Assembly (NCBI RefSeq): GCF_030063415.1
Contig: NZ_JASITA010000027.1
Coordinates: forward strand, 1-64,000
Direction: 5' to 3'
DNA from: Streptomyces sp. H27-C3
GTDB lineage: Bacteria > Actinomycetota > Actinomycetes > Streptomycetales > Streptomycetaceae
DNA length: 64,000 bases
The position numbers and the translations under genes are program-made. The notes beneath the pieces were generated by a model that was not told where the DNA came from, did not search any database, and was given only the letters and a program-made list of their open reading frames with translations. Shown piece by piece: positions 41,828 to 49,700 of this stretch. Numbering within the stretch: the first letter of the stretch is position 1; the number at the start of each line of letters is the position of its first letter.

Positions 41828-43008
41828 CGCCCGGAAGCGAGGCGGCCCCCGCAAGCCCCGTCCCGTCGGCATCCAGCCTTGCTGGCCGAGCGCGTGACTT
41901 CCGACTGCGGATGGCCGTCATCGACCTGAAGGCCGAGACCGCGCTCGACACGACACGGGACCGCTACGGGCGCACCGTTCATGCCAGCGCTGCGGCAGCC
42001 GCCCGTGCCCAGCGCTACCAGGCAGCCGTCGAGGCGTACACCACACATCTCGCCCCGTACGCCGACGCACTGCTGGATGCCGCCCACCGTGCTCTCGACG
42101 AGCTGCCGCCTGCCCGCCACACCACCGGGTGGCGCACCGTACTCGACGGCCTCGCCGCATCCACCGCCGAGATCCGCCGCGCCCTGGATCGGCCCGCCGC
42201 CCCCGGCTCGGCAGCCGAACATGCGCAGCACACGGCCCTGTGGCCGCACCTCACCGCCTGGGCGGACCACAGCGCCATCGCCGCCAACCTCGCCGACCAG
42301 CACCAGCAGCCCCAGACCCCGCTGACCGGCGACGACCAGCAGATGTGGACCGAGAGGGCCCGGGTCGCGCAGAGGCGAGGCGAACTGGATCTGATCGAGT
42401 CGTGGTTCGCGGCTGACGGCCAGCCGATCACCCTCGCCTACCTGGTCGAAGACGACGACTCGACGGTGGTCGCTCTGCGAGGCGACCCGGACGCACCGGG
42501 CTGGCAGGTGATCGGGCACTACGCCCACGAATACGAGGCCGGGCAGGCGCTGCCCGCCGCTGTCCCGCCCGGCGTACTGCGGGCGGACGTCTCGCGGTTC
42601 AACCGCCCGGAGCCCGTCCCTGAGGTGTCCCTGCAGGAACTCATCCGGGACGTCGCCGAAGCCCAGGCCGCCGGTGACGCATCCAACGCGCTACTCACCG
42701 CCACCCAGCACGGATACGACGCGGGCCCGATGGTCCGCCTCAAGGAACTCTTGGAAACCGCAGGCCAGTTCAGCTCCGCACTGGAGACCGTGCAAGGCCG
42801 GCAGATCGCCGCCCGCCTTGCCGCACTCGGCCGGCAGATCGACTTCCTCACCACCGAAGTGCACGAGGCCGCCGAGGACCTCGGCGCGACCGTCGCCGTC
42901 CTGCCGCCGCACCGCGTCCCCGTGCCACGGGCCCGCCCGCGTCCCGCCGTGGACACCACACCGCCCGCCCCGCCGCCCCGAGCCGCCGCGACCGTCCGCC
43001 ACCGCTAG
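41824..43008 (+). CDS. Hypothetical helical protein
   Basis: GTG 41824 overlaps the previous stop and gives 394 residues. The long helical N-terminal part (RMAVIDLKAETALDTTRDRY, ARAQRYQAAVEAYTTHLAPY, LDAAHRALDELPPARHTTGW) is followed by a small beta domain with ITLAYLVEDDDSTVVALRGD. The C-terminal helical module, with LKELLETAGQFSSALETVQG and ARLAALGRQIDFLTTEVHEA, resembles those at 34387 and 48482. The tail is TTPPAPPPRAAATVRHR. No family was recognised. The first half could form a coiled coil. Confidence 0.67.
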   Translation: MTPGSEAAPASPVPSASSLAGRARDFRLRMAVIDLKAETALDTTRDRYGRTVHASAAAAARAQRYQAAVEAYTTHLAPYADALLDAAHRALDELPPARHTTGWRTVLDGLAASTAEIRRALDRPAAPGSAAEHAQHTALWPHLTAWADHSAIAANLADQHQQPQTPLTGDDQQMWTERARVAQRRGELDLIESWFAADGQPITLAYLVEDDDSTVVALRGDPDAPGWQVIGHYAHEYEAGQALPAAVPPGVLRADVSRFNRPEPVPEVSLQELIRDVAEAQAAGDASNALLTATQHGYDAGPMVRLKELLETAGQFSSALETVQGRQIAARLAALGRQIDFLTTEVHEAAEDLGATVAVLPPHRVPVPRARPRPAVDTTPPAPPPRAAATVRHR

Positions 43009-43035
43009 GCGCCATTCCCCGAGAGAAAGCCCCCG

Positions 43036-44307
43036 TTGTCCCTGACCGCACCACCGGCCCCCACGCCGCGCATCACCTATGGCGCGGTGCTGGGCAGCCC
43101 GTACGTCGCCCGCCTGCTCGGCGGCACCCTCACCGGCCGCCTCCCCAACGGAATGGCCCCCGTCGCCATCGTTTTGTGGGTCACCGCGACCGGAGGCAGC
43201 ATCGCCTTCGGCGGACTGCTCAGCGCGCTGTACGGGCTGGCCTCCTCGGTGGCACAGCCGGTCAAGGGACGCCTGATGGACCGCCACGGCCAAAGCGCCG
43301 TGCACCTCCCCGCCGCCCTGCTCAACTCCGCACTCCTGGTGGCCCTGCCCCTGGCCGGCCCGCACGGTGGGCCGGCCCTCGCCACGGCGATCGTCGTCGC
43401 CGCCGGTCTGACCACGCCACCGTTGGAGGCCGGTCTCCGGGCCCTGTGGCCGAGCGTGCTGCCCAACCCCCGGCTTCGGCACGCCGCGCTCGCCCTCGAC
43501 ACCGGCACGCAGGGCGTGCTGTACATCGTCGGCCCGCTGCTCGTCGTCGCGCTCGCCTCCGCGTACGGGCCGTCCCTCGCGCTGGATGTCACCACCGTCC
43601 TCGGCCTGGTGGGCACTGCCGCTGTCGTCTTCGCGCCGCCTTCCCGGCGCTGGCGCCCCGCACGGCCCGCGAGCGGGGACGCCGGCCGGGTACGCAGGCT
43701 GACCAGTCCCGGCCTGGTGCTGCTGTTCATCTCCCTCACCGGGGTCGGGTTCGCGATCGGAGGCATGAATGTGTGGGCCATCGCCATGGCCGAGCGGCAC
43801 GGGCAGGACATGCTGTCCGGCATCATCCCCGCCGCGTTCTCGACCGGGAGTTTCCTGGGCGGTCTCGTCTACGGCCGCCGCTCCTGGGCCAGCTCCACCA
43901 CCGGCCGTCTGGTCACGGCAGGAGCCGTGTTCCTGGCCGGGTGGCTCCCGCTCCTCGCGCTGCTGGGCCCGTCCGCGGCCACCGTCGCGGTCGTCGTGCC
44001 CGGCGCGTTGCTCACCGTGGTGGTGGCCTGCGCCTACCAGTCCACCGACGCGCTCGCTCCTGCGGGCCGCACCAGCGAGGCGTACGCGTGGCTGATCCTT
44101 TCGATCGGTGTCGGGCAGTCCGCGGGCACCGCCCTCGCCGGACGCCTCGCCGAGCACGCGCTCGCCGGCGCCGCACTCCCTGCCGCCGGCGCGGCCTTCG
44201 CACTCACGGTCCTGCTCGGTGCCCGCCCGCACCTCGCCCCCGCCGGGCACTTCGCCCGGCGCGGCCGACACCGGCGCCCGCTCTCAGGCCGACACAAAGC
44301 CTCCTGA
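43036..44307 (+). CDS. MFS transporter
   Basis: TTG 43036 starts a 423-residue protein with about twelve hydrophobic helices (GGTLTGRLPNGMAPVAIVLW, AFGGLLSALYGLASSVAQPV, TSPGLVLLFISLTGVGFAIG and GLTTPPLEAGLRALW). The motif-A-like KGRLMDRHGQS lies after helix 2. It fits MFS exporters whose substrate is unknown. It ends in a basic segment RRGRHRRPLSGRHKAS. An exporter inside the transfer train suggests that the cargo includes secretion or resistance to a compound. Confidence 0.82.
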   Translation: MSLTAPPAPTPRITYGAVLGSPYVARLLGGTLTGRLPNGMAPVAIVLWVTATGGSIAFGGLLSALYGLASSVAQPVKGRLMDRHGQSAVHLPAALLNSALLVALPLAGPHGGPALATAIVVAAGLTTPPLEAGLRALWPSVLPNPRLRHAALALDTGTQGVLYIVGPLLVVALASAYGPSLALDVTTVLGLVGTAAVVFAPPSRRWRPARPASGDAGRVRRLTSPGLVLLFISLTGVGFAIGGMNVWAIAMAERHGQDMLSGIIPAAFSTGSFLGGLVYGRRSWASSTTGRLVTAGAVFLAGWLPLLALLGPSAATVAVVVPGALLTVVVACAYQSTDALAPAGRTSEAYAWLILSIGVGQSAGTALAGRLAEHALAGAALPAAGAAFALTVLLGARPHLAPAGHFARRGRHRRPLSGRHKAS

Positions 44308-44356
44308 GCAGCAAGCCAACACCCTTCTAATACAACCTACTTGAGGAGATTTCTTT

Positions 44357-44854
44357 ATGGCTGTCCGTACGCAGTGGACCGTCGAGCACTCGTGCTCCCA
44401 CCAGGTCGTCCATGACCTTTCGAAGCGTCCCGCCGACAAGCGGGCCGGTTTCGCCCGCTGGCTCGCGGCCAAGGACTGTAGCGAATGCTGGAGGTCGGCG
44501 CGCGAAGCCGACACCGAGTCCAAGGAAGAGTGGCTCGCCGCGAAGCGGGCCGAGGAGCAGCAGGCTGCCGTCGAGTGGGCGACGAAGTTCGACATGCCGC
44601 ATCTGGAGGGCCCGGAGCGGGCCTTGGACTGGGGTCAGCGGTCCCGTCATCAGCTGATGGTCTCCGCGCACGCCGCGCTGGTCGTCGAGGGGTCTTGGGA
44701 CGAGGCGGACTGGGCGGAGCTGGAGGAGAAGGCACGCTCGATCACCCGTGCTGGGTGGTGGATTGACCAGCGGGATGCGGAGGGCGCTGACCTGCTCGAA
44801 CTCCTCGACGCAGCGGGCGAAGAAGGCCGTGGGACGGAGAACCCGTTCCGGTGA
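44357..44854 (+). CDS. Small Cys/His protein, plasmid-type
   Basis: ATG 44357 has a good GAGGAG site (44344-44349). The 165-residue product has an N-terminal CSHQVVHDLSKRPADKRAGF-KDCSECWRS region, a likely Cys/His zinc site, followed by a charged helix (ESKEEWLAAKRAEEQQAAVE). The C-terminal helical part includes HQLMVSAHAALVVEGSWDEA. It closely resembles small hypothetical proteins of Streptomyces plasmids. It appears to be a separate transcription unit with an AT-rich leader, and is followed by element copy 2. Confidence 0.75.
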   Translation: MAVRTQWTVEHSCSHQVVHDLSKRPADKRAGFARWLAAKDCSECWRSAREADTESKEEWLAAKRAEEQQAAVEWATKFDMPHLEGPERALDWGQRSRHQLMVSAHAALVVEGSWDEADWAELEEKARSITRAGWWIDQRDAEGADLLELLDAAGEEGRGTENPFR

Positions 44855-44861
44855 AGGAGGC

Positions 44862-44918
44862 GGAACATAGCCGGGAAACGCCGGTTAGCCAAACCGGCGA
44901 TCTTCCGGACCATTGTTC
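44862..44918 (+). repeat. Dispersed palindromic element, copy 2
   Basis: Reads GAACATAGCC, then the hairpin CGCCGGTTAGCCAAACCGGC (44879-44898, then G), then ATCTTCCGGACCATTGTT. Layout and spacing match the copies at 22035 and 62496. It begins eight bases past the stop of the 44357 gene and ends about 37 bases before ATG 44955. Confidence 0.85.
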
Positions 44919-44954
44919 CTCCCACCGCCGCACGCCTCGCGTGGAAGGAACCGC

Positions 44955-45380
44955 ATGTCCCTGACCCCACCCACTCCGGTGTTCGCTCCGACACCGGACC
45001 CGCTCACCCCTGACCGGGACATCACCCACGCCCACTTCCGGGCCGGCGACACGGTCGTCGTCCTGAAGGGGGTCGCCGGGGGAGAACTGTGGGGGGACGC
45101 CTTGCGCGTTATCGCCCCGTCCTGGCACACCCCGACCGACGAGAACGGATGGCGGCTGCGGGATTCGACCGGCGGCGCCCAGTCGTACATCACCGCCCAC
45201 CCCCGCTACCTCGTGCACCTCTCCCGCCGCTGCCCGGACTGCCTGATCCACCTGCGCGCCATGGAGGACCGCCTCCTGCCGAAGCACACCGGGGACAACA
45301 CGCTGATCGACTGCGGCTGGTACACCACCACCGCCCTGAACCAACTGGTACACATCGCCGACGTCCGGGGCGGCCGGTGA
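44955..45380 (+). CDS. Hypothetical protein with CxxC
   Basis: ATG 44955, with GGAAGGAAC before it, gives 141 residues. A beta-rich core (HAHFRAGDTVVVLKGVAGGE, LWGDALRVIAPSWHTPTDEN, AQSYITAHPRYLVHLSR) is followed by CPDCLIHLRAMEDRLLPKHT and a final helix. The CPDC pair plus later Cys may bind metal. It ends ADVRGGR. Its stop overlaps the start of the degenerate relaxase (GTGA). It lies directly after palindromic element copy 2, perhaps under its control. Function unknown. Confidence 0.68.
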   Translation: MSLTPPTPVFAPTPDPLTPDRDITHAHFRAGDTVVVLKGVAGGELWGDALRVIAPSWHTPTDENGWRLRDSTGGAQSYITAHPRYLVHLSRRCPDCLIHLRAMEDRLLPKHTGDNTLIDCGWYTTTALNQLVHIADVRGGR

Positions 45381-46231
45381 TTCCCCGGCTCCACGAACGG
45401 GCCCACTCTCCGCACGATCCGCTCGCCGAGGCGCTGGGACGCCCGGTGTCGCCGGACGAGGGGCTCACCGAGCACACTGTCGTCGCACACTGGCCGGGGC
45501 TCGACTACTACACCCTGGACGACGAGCAGAAGCTCTGGACGTCCGTCGAGTGGGCCGAACACCTCGAAGACCCCTATCTGGACCACCCGTTCGCCGCCAG
45601 CCCGCAGGATGACCGGCACGCCGTCTTCCACCTCAGTGTCCGGCTCCATCCCGACGACCGTGTGATGACCGGCCCCGAGTGGGCCGAGATCGCCCACCGG
45701 CTCGCCCGCGCCGCCGGCATCGAGGTCCCCGGTGACGAGAAGGGCTGCCGGTGGATCGCCCTCCAGGCCCAGCCCGGCCGCCTCGATCTGCTCGCCAACC
45801 TAATCCGCCTGGACGGCGCGTGGGCCCCCCAGCGCGGCGATGCCCTGCGGCGCCTCTCGGAGGAATCCCGCCGCATCGAGCAGGACCTGCGTCTTATCCC
45901 CGTACCAACTTCTCGGCCACAGAACGCCGACCGGCTCGTCCCCGTGGCGTCCACCCAGCTCGCGACCATCCTGTCGCAGCTCGCCGACGAGCAGTCCGGG
46001 CCGCTGGCCACGGTGCGCGGACTCGTCGAGCACACCGCTCACCGGATCGCACGACAGCCCGACGCGGCCGGTGCCGCCACAGCGCATCGCCTGGAGCTCA
46101 TCGCCCACCGGCTGCACTCCGTCCAGCAAGACCTGGACACCGCGGCAGCGCACCTGAGTGCCGCAGCCCGTCCCCGTGTAGCTGCCGCACCGCCCGCCGC
46201 AGCCCGGCACCCAGCACATCGATCGCCGTAG
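45377..46231 (+). CDS. Catalytically degraded relaxase-like protein
   Basis: GTG 45377 overlaps the previous stop; 284 residues. It begins MIPRLHERAH, matching the relaxase at 1838 (MIPRVHQRGA), and later VFHLSVRLHPDDRVMTGPEW, AEIAHRLARAAGIEVP and GCRWIALQ align with its catalytic core. The three metal His (124, 128, 130 there) are Ala131, Arg135 and Asp137 here (QAQPGRLDL), and the nucleophile Tyr region is gone. It should not nick DNA but may bind the origin or the relaxase as a regulator. The Ala/Pro tail ends HPAHRSP. Confidence 0.72.
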   Translation: MIPRLHERAHSPHDPLAEALGRPVSPDEGLTEHTVVAHWPGLDYYTLDDEQKLWTSVEWAEHLEDPYLDHPFAASPQDDRHAVFHLSVRLHPDDRVMTGPEWAEIAHRLARAAGIEVPGDEKGCRWIALQAQPGRLDLLANLIRLDGAWAPQRGDALRRLSEESRRIEQDLRLIPVPTSRPQNADRLVPVASTQLATILSQLADEQSGPLATVRGLVEHTAHRIARQPDAAGAATAHRLELIAHRLHSVQQDLDTAAAHLSAAARPRVAAAPPAAARHPAHRSP

Positions 46232-46244
46232 GAGAAACGTCTCT

Positions 46245-46925
46245 TTGCCCCTTGCCGACCGCTTCCTGGACATCCGCCGAGATCCGCACTCCGACGAGGT
46301 CCTCGCCCGCGGTGGAGACCCGGAGGCGCACAGCATCTTGCAGCGCACCGGTTTCGTCTCCGTCGTCCGCGTCCACGAGACCTACCACCGCGCCCCCACC
46401 GGTCTCGCCGAGGACGAGGAGTCCCGCCTCGCCACCGGCGCCGTCGCACGGCTTCGATCCGCCGGGTACCACGTCGACTGCGACACCGCCTTCGACACCC
46501 AAGCCCGCCCGCCCAGATACCTGCCACTGGGCGCCACTGTCGCCCACCTCGCCGAGCGCATCCGCGCAGCCACCACGACCCAGGAAGTGGCCGACGCTCT
46601 CACCGAGCTGACCGCCGCCCACAACGGCATCCTCACCGCCCTGGGAGAAGTCCTAGCTGCAACCGCCGAGTTCCATGACGACCTCGGCGAAGCGACCGAC
46701 CCGCACATCGCCAGGCGGCTGCGCTACCTCGCCGACGAGCGCCTGCGCTCCATCCGCACCGATCTCTGCGACACACGCAACGCGCTGGCCGACCGGCACG
46801 CCCCGCACCCCGGCCGCAGCACCTGCACCGCCGAACGCGAGCGCTCAGCCGTATGCGCCTGCCCGCCTCCGCCGCGCACGGTCCCCGCCCCGCCACCACC
46901 GGTGGCCGCCGGACTGCGCCGCTGA
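46245..46925 (+). CDS. Small alpha/beta module protein with helical C-terminus
   Basis: TTG 46245, with TAGGAGA upstream, gives 226 residues. The N-terminal module matches 41375 and 47766: FLDIRRDPHSDEVLARGGDP, ILQRTGFVSVVRVHETYHRA and VARLRSAGYHVDCDTAFDTQ. Residues 100-190 are helical (VADALTELTAAHNGILTALG, RRLRYLADERLRSIRTDLCD). The tail PPPRTVPAPPPPVAAGLRR is of the recurrent basic kind. No known family. It is 13 bases from the degenerate relaxase and probably co-expressed. Confidence 0.66.
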   Translation: MPLADRFLDIRRDPHSDEVLARGGDPEAHSILQRTGFVSVVRVHETYHRAPTGLAEDEESRLATGAVARLRSAGYHVDCDTAFDTQARPPRYLPLGATVAHLAERIRAATTTQEVADALTELTAAHNGILTALGEVLAATAEFHDDLGEATDPHIARRLRYLADERLRSIRTDLCDTRNALADRHAPHPGRSTCTAERERSAVCACPPPPRTVPAPPPPVAAGLRR

Positions 46926-46948
46926 CCCCCACCTCGCCCAAGGACACC

Positions 46949-47707
46949 ATGCACGATTACGAAAACTCCGAGCGCCTCGCCTCGTACGCCGACGTCCTCG
47001 CCGGTGAACTCCCCGGCGCCTGGACCAGCTCCTACCACTCGCCCCAGGACAAGGACGACCTCGTCGAACTGACCGAACGGGTCTGGGACCTGGACCTCGT
47101 CGCCGAGTCGCTCGCCGAATTCCCGCTCCAGCAGGCAGCCCTCCTGAGCCGCCCGGACGGAGCCCAGCTCGCCGTCCTCGACGGGCACGACGAAGGCGAC
47201 GGCTTCCTCATCGCCGCCGTCGCCCCCCGCGCTCTCCCTGACGAGGCATACCGCGGAGTGCGCGAGCCCAATGGCATCGCGCTGACGGACGACCCGTTCC
47301 TGAGCGCCGAGACCGTAGCGGGCGACCTCCTCGCCCGCTACGACACGGCGCTCGCCCAGGTCCGCCACAACACCATCGGAGGCACCCAGCCGTCCCAGCC
47401 GGAGAGGGTCGTACTGACCTGGCAGCAGGACGGCAGCGTCGCCGCCGCGCCCGTCGGAGATACAGCCGCCGCCGTCCTGGTGGCAGGCGGCTTCGTCCAG
47501 GACCCGCAGACCGGAATCCACCGCCTGAGCGGTGACGACACCACAGCGCAGGCACGCGCTCTGCGCCAGATCGGCCCGCAGCTCGAAGCTCACGGTATCG
47601 GCACCGGCCTCCAGCACCTCTCCGGCCGGACCGCACCCGCCGCCACTCCGGCCGCCGTACCGCCGGCACCTGCTGCCACGCGTGTCCCGGCCCACAGGGT
47701 TCGCTGA
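46949..47707 (+). CDS. LPGxW-family hypothetical protein
   Basis: ATG 46949 gives 252 residues. The core matches the family: SYADVLAGELPGAWTSSYHS, VWDLDLVAESLAEFPLQQAA, GDGFLIAAVAPRALP and EPNGIALTDDPFLSAETVAG. It continues with VVLTWQQDGSVAAAPVGDTA, AAVLVAGGFVQDPQTGIHRL and RQIGPQLEAHGIGTGLQHLS, the C-terminal pattern also seen at 35376. The tail TPAAVPPAPAATRVPAHRVR has the usual basic end. It is the fourth copy of this family in about 12 kb. Confidence 0.7.
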   Translation: MHDYENSERLASYADVLAGELPGAWTSSYHSPQDKDDLVELTERVWDLDLVAESLAEFPLQQAALLSRPDGAQLAVLDGHDEGDGFLIAAVAPRALPDEAYRGVREPNGIALTDDPFLSAETVAGDLLARYDTALAQVRHNTIGGTQPSQPERVVLTWQQDGSVAAAPVGDTAAAVLVAGGFVQDPQTGIHRLSGDDTTAQARALRQIGPQLEAHGIGTGLQHLSGRTAPAATPAAVPPAPAATRVPAHRVR

Positions 47708-47765
47708 AGCCGAGGAAGCAGCAGCTGCCCCCGCGCCCCGCCGCGGCTGAACTGGAGAACCTTCC

Positions 47766-48173
47766 ATGGCCAATCTGGCCGACGAGTACGGCACCGACGT
47801 CGAGATCTACGTCAAGGCCCTGACCACGACCATCCACGCAGACACTCCCACCGGCGCCCCGGCCAAGCTCCACGACCTGCTCGAACAACTCGGCCTGGAA
47901 CGCCAAGAGGTCCGTACCGCCGGGCCCGTCTACATCTGGCACGTTGCGCCCGAGCACCTCGGCGTCGACGAGCAGAGACGCCTGGCCACTCGCGCGATCC
48001 CCGCCCTCCTCCTGGCTGGCTACGAGGTCAGCTGCGCCGGCGAAGTCTTCGACGAGCCCGCCTACCAGCAGGCCGTGCGCGAGATCCGCACCGGGAAACC
48101 CAATCCTGCGGCGCAGCACCCGGCACCAGCCGCGTCGCCCTCGCACCCCGCACCGTCCCGCCGCACCCCGTGA
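47766..48173 (+). CDS. Small alpha/beta module protein
   Basis: ATG 47766 follows GGAGAACCTTCC and gives 135 residues: VEIYVKALTTTIHADTPTGA, AKLHDLLEQLGLERQEVRTA, YIWHVAPEHLGVDEQRRLAT and LLAGYEVSCAGEVFDEPAYQ. This is the module seen at 41375, 46245 and the N-terminus of 40160. A Pro/Ala tail ends PAPSRRTP. A perfect 18-bp hairpin begins three bases after the stop, so this gene probably ends a transcription unit. Function unknown. Confidence 0.68.
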   Translation: MANLADEYGTDVEIYVKALTTTIHADTPTGAPAKLHDLLEQLGLERQEVRTAGPVYIWHVAPEHLGVDEQRRLATRAIPALLLAGYEVSCAGEVFDEPAYQQAVREIRTGKPNPAAQHPAPAASPSHPAPSRRTP

Positions 48174-48448
48174 ACCTGGCCGGGTGGTACCGGCTCCCCG
48201 CCGGTACCACCCGGCCAGCACCGCCCGACCCATCGGAGAAACCTGTAGCACCCCCGCCCATCACGCCCCGCCTCAAGCCCCGCCTCGTGACCGCCCTGTT
48301 CCGGCGCTACCTGCGCGCCGTCACCGTCAGCAGCCACGACCGGACCAACCCACTGGCCGGCGGTCGCCCTGAGGCCGCGCTCGACGAAGCCCGGCGCCGC
48401 GACCTGTTCCTTCTCGTCGAAAGCCATCGCATCCGCCACCACGACTAG
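48170..48448 (+). CDS. Small basic hypothetical protein, start uncertain
   Basis: The longest frame starts at GTG 48170, but that start overlaps the previous stop and runs through the terminator hairpin, so the true start is probably later. GGAG at 48235-48238 has GTA six bases on, an odd codon; GTG 48287 is the first standard start after the hairpin. The plausible product is short and basic: RLVTALFRRYLRAVTVSSHD, then EAALDEARRRDLFLLVESHR and a His-rich end. No family was recognised. Confidence 0.45.
   Translation: MNLAGWYRLPAGTTRPAPPDPSEKPVAPPPITPRLKPRLVTALFRRYLRAVTVSSHDRTNPLAGGRPEAALDEARRRDLFLLVESHRIRHHD
48176..48218 (+). terminator. Perfect 18-bp hairpin terminator
   Basis: CTGGCCGGGTGGTACCGG (48176-48193) and CCGGTACCACCCGGCCAG (48201-48218) flank a 7-base loop immediately after the 47766 stop. 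It is one of the strongest stems in the window. Confidence 0.8.
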
Positions 48449-48481
48449 CAGCCCGCCCGAGCCCATCCACCCAGGAGGCAC

Positions 48482-48871
48482 ATGACCGACCTGTCGTCCT
48501 ACCCCGTACGCCTCGCCGAGGACATCACCGGCCTGCTCAGGACGCTGGATGACCACCTCGCCCAAGCCTCGCCCCAGATAGCCGCACAGATCCTCGGCAA
48601 ACTCCTCGACCCCGACAACGGCGTCCTCACCGGGGTGACGGAGCTGATGGAAACCGGGTCGCGGTTCGCCCGGGACAACGTCCACCGCGGCGCTCTCCCG
48701 CCCGAGGTCTGGCTCGCCATGGGCCGCGCCGCCAACGAGTTGCACGACGTCGGCACAGACCTCAGCGATCACACCGACGCGCTGCGGCAGTTCGCGAAAC
48801 CCCCGGCACCGGCCAGCACCGCGCCGCCGAAACCGGTGGCATCCGCCATGGCTGTGCGGCGGAGCCGGTGA
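48482..48871 (+). CDS. Small helical protein with basic tail
   Basis: ATG 48482, six bases after AGGAGG, gives 129 residues. The helical body (VRLAEDITGLLRTLDDHLAQ, AAQILGKLLDPDNGVLTGVT, MGRAANELHDVGTDLSDHTD) matches the C-terminal module of the proteins at 34387 and 41824 (LLDPDNGVL versus ILDPTDGLL). The tail STAPPKPVASAMAVRRSR is typical of the set. Its stop overlaps the start of the following DUF317 gene. Function unknown. Confidence 0.68.
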   Translation: MTDLSSYPVRLAEDITGLLRTLDDHLAQASPQIAAQILGKLLDPDNGVLTGVTELMETGSRFARDNVHRGALPPEVWLAMGRAANELHDVGTDLSDHTDALRQFAKPPAPASTAPPKPVASAMAVRRSR

Positions 48872-49671
48872 AGAACAAGCAGTGGCAGGGCTGGGGAGCA
48901 GGCGAACAGGCCCAGCAGCACTACCTCATCGAGCCCCGCTCCCTCGCGGGCGGCGGCGACGTGCGCCACGTCTCCGAATTCCTGCGCGCCTCCGGCTGGC
49001 GGGACAAGTCGAAAACGGGCGGCCCCCTGGCCATGGAAAGCCCGGACCGCACCGTCCGCATCGCCTACGACCCCTACGTCCTGCCCGGCGGGTGGACGAT
49101 CCACGGCGCGGCGAGCGGCCACCAGGACGAGTGGTGGGCCGTCCTCGGCCGGCAGACGCCTGTGGAGATCGTCGCCGGTCTCACCGACGCCCTCACCCAG
49201 CCCCGCTCCGCGCACGCCCCCAACGTCTGGGCGCCGCTACAGGACCAGAACTGGAGCGACCACCCCCACCCCGACCATGTCACCGCGACCAGTCCCGACG
49301 GCAACGCCTGGGTGCAGTACCACCAGAGCCCCGGCAGCGAGTCGAGTTGGTGGGCCGGGGCGAAGGACGGCCAAGGAAACGGCTGGACCGCCCAGTTCGC
49401 ACCCAGTACGCCGATGCACCTCGTGCAAGCCTTCTCGACCGCGCTCGCCAGCCCCGAGCCCGTAATGCGCCCGCTCGGCCGCGTCCCGCAGAGCACACAG
49501 ATCCGCACCACATCCGTCTCTGTGCTGCCCTCCCAGCTCAGCGCCTGGCAGCAGGCCCGGATCACCGCCGCCCGCGCCGCCACCTGGGCACGCAACACCA
49601 CCCGAGGCAGCCGGCCCCGCACCACGGCCCGCCCCCACGCCACCGCCGATGGCGCCCGAACCCGCCGGTGA
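48868..49671 (+). CDS. DUF317 (SPDY) domain protein
   Basis: GTG 48868 overlaps the previous stop; 267 residues. Signatures: PRSLAGGGDVRHVSEFLRAS, SPDRTVRIAYDPYVL, GHQDEWWAVLGRQTPVEIVA, TSPDGNAWVQYHQS and SWWAGAKDGQGNGWTAQFAP. Two DUF317 repeats each carry the SPD motif that names the domain. A long Arg/Thr-rich tail ends GARTRR. It is the first of three DUF317 genes within 3.4 kb that alternate with small helical genes. The role is unknown across the family. Confidence 0.85.
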   Translation: MKNKQWQGWGAGEQAQQHYLIEPRSLAGGGDVRHVSEFLRASGWRDKSKTGGPLAMESPDRTVRIAYDPYVLPGGWTIHGAASGHQDEWWAVLGRQTPVEIVAGLTDALTQPRSAHAPNVWAPLQDQNWSDHPHPDHVTATSPDGNAWVQYHQSPGSESSWWAGAKDGQGNGWTAQFAPSTPMHLVQAFSTALASPEPVMRPLGRVPQSTQIRTTSVSVLPSQLSAWQQARITAARAATWARNTTRGSRPRTTARPHATADGARTRR

Positions 49672-49700
49672 CCTTTCGCCCCGCACCATCGAGGAGACCC

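Noticed and set aside
42691..44271. 526-residue minus-strand open frame
   Set aside because: It mirrors the plus-strand MFS transporter and has Gly/Arg/Gln-rich shadow composition.
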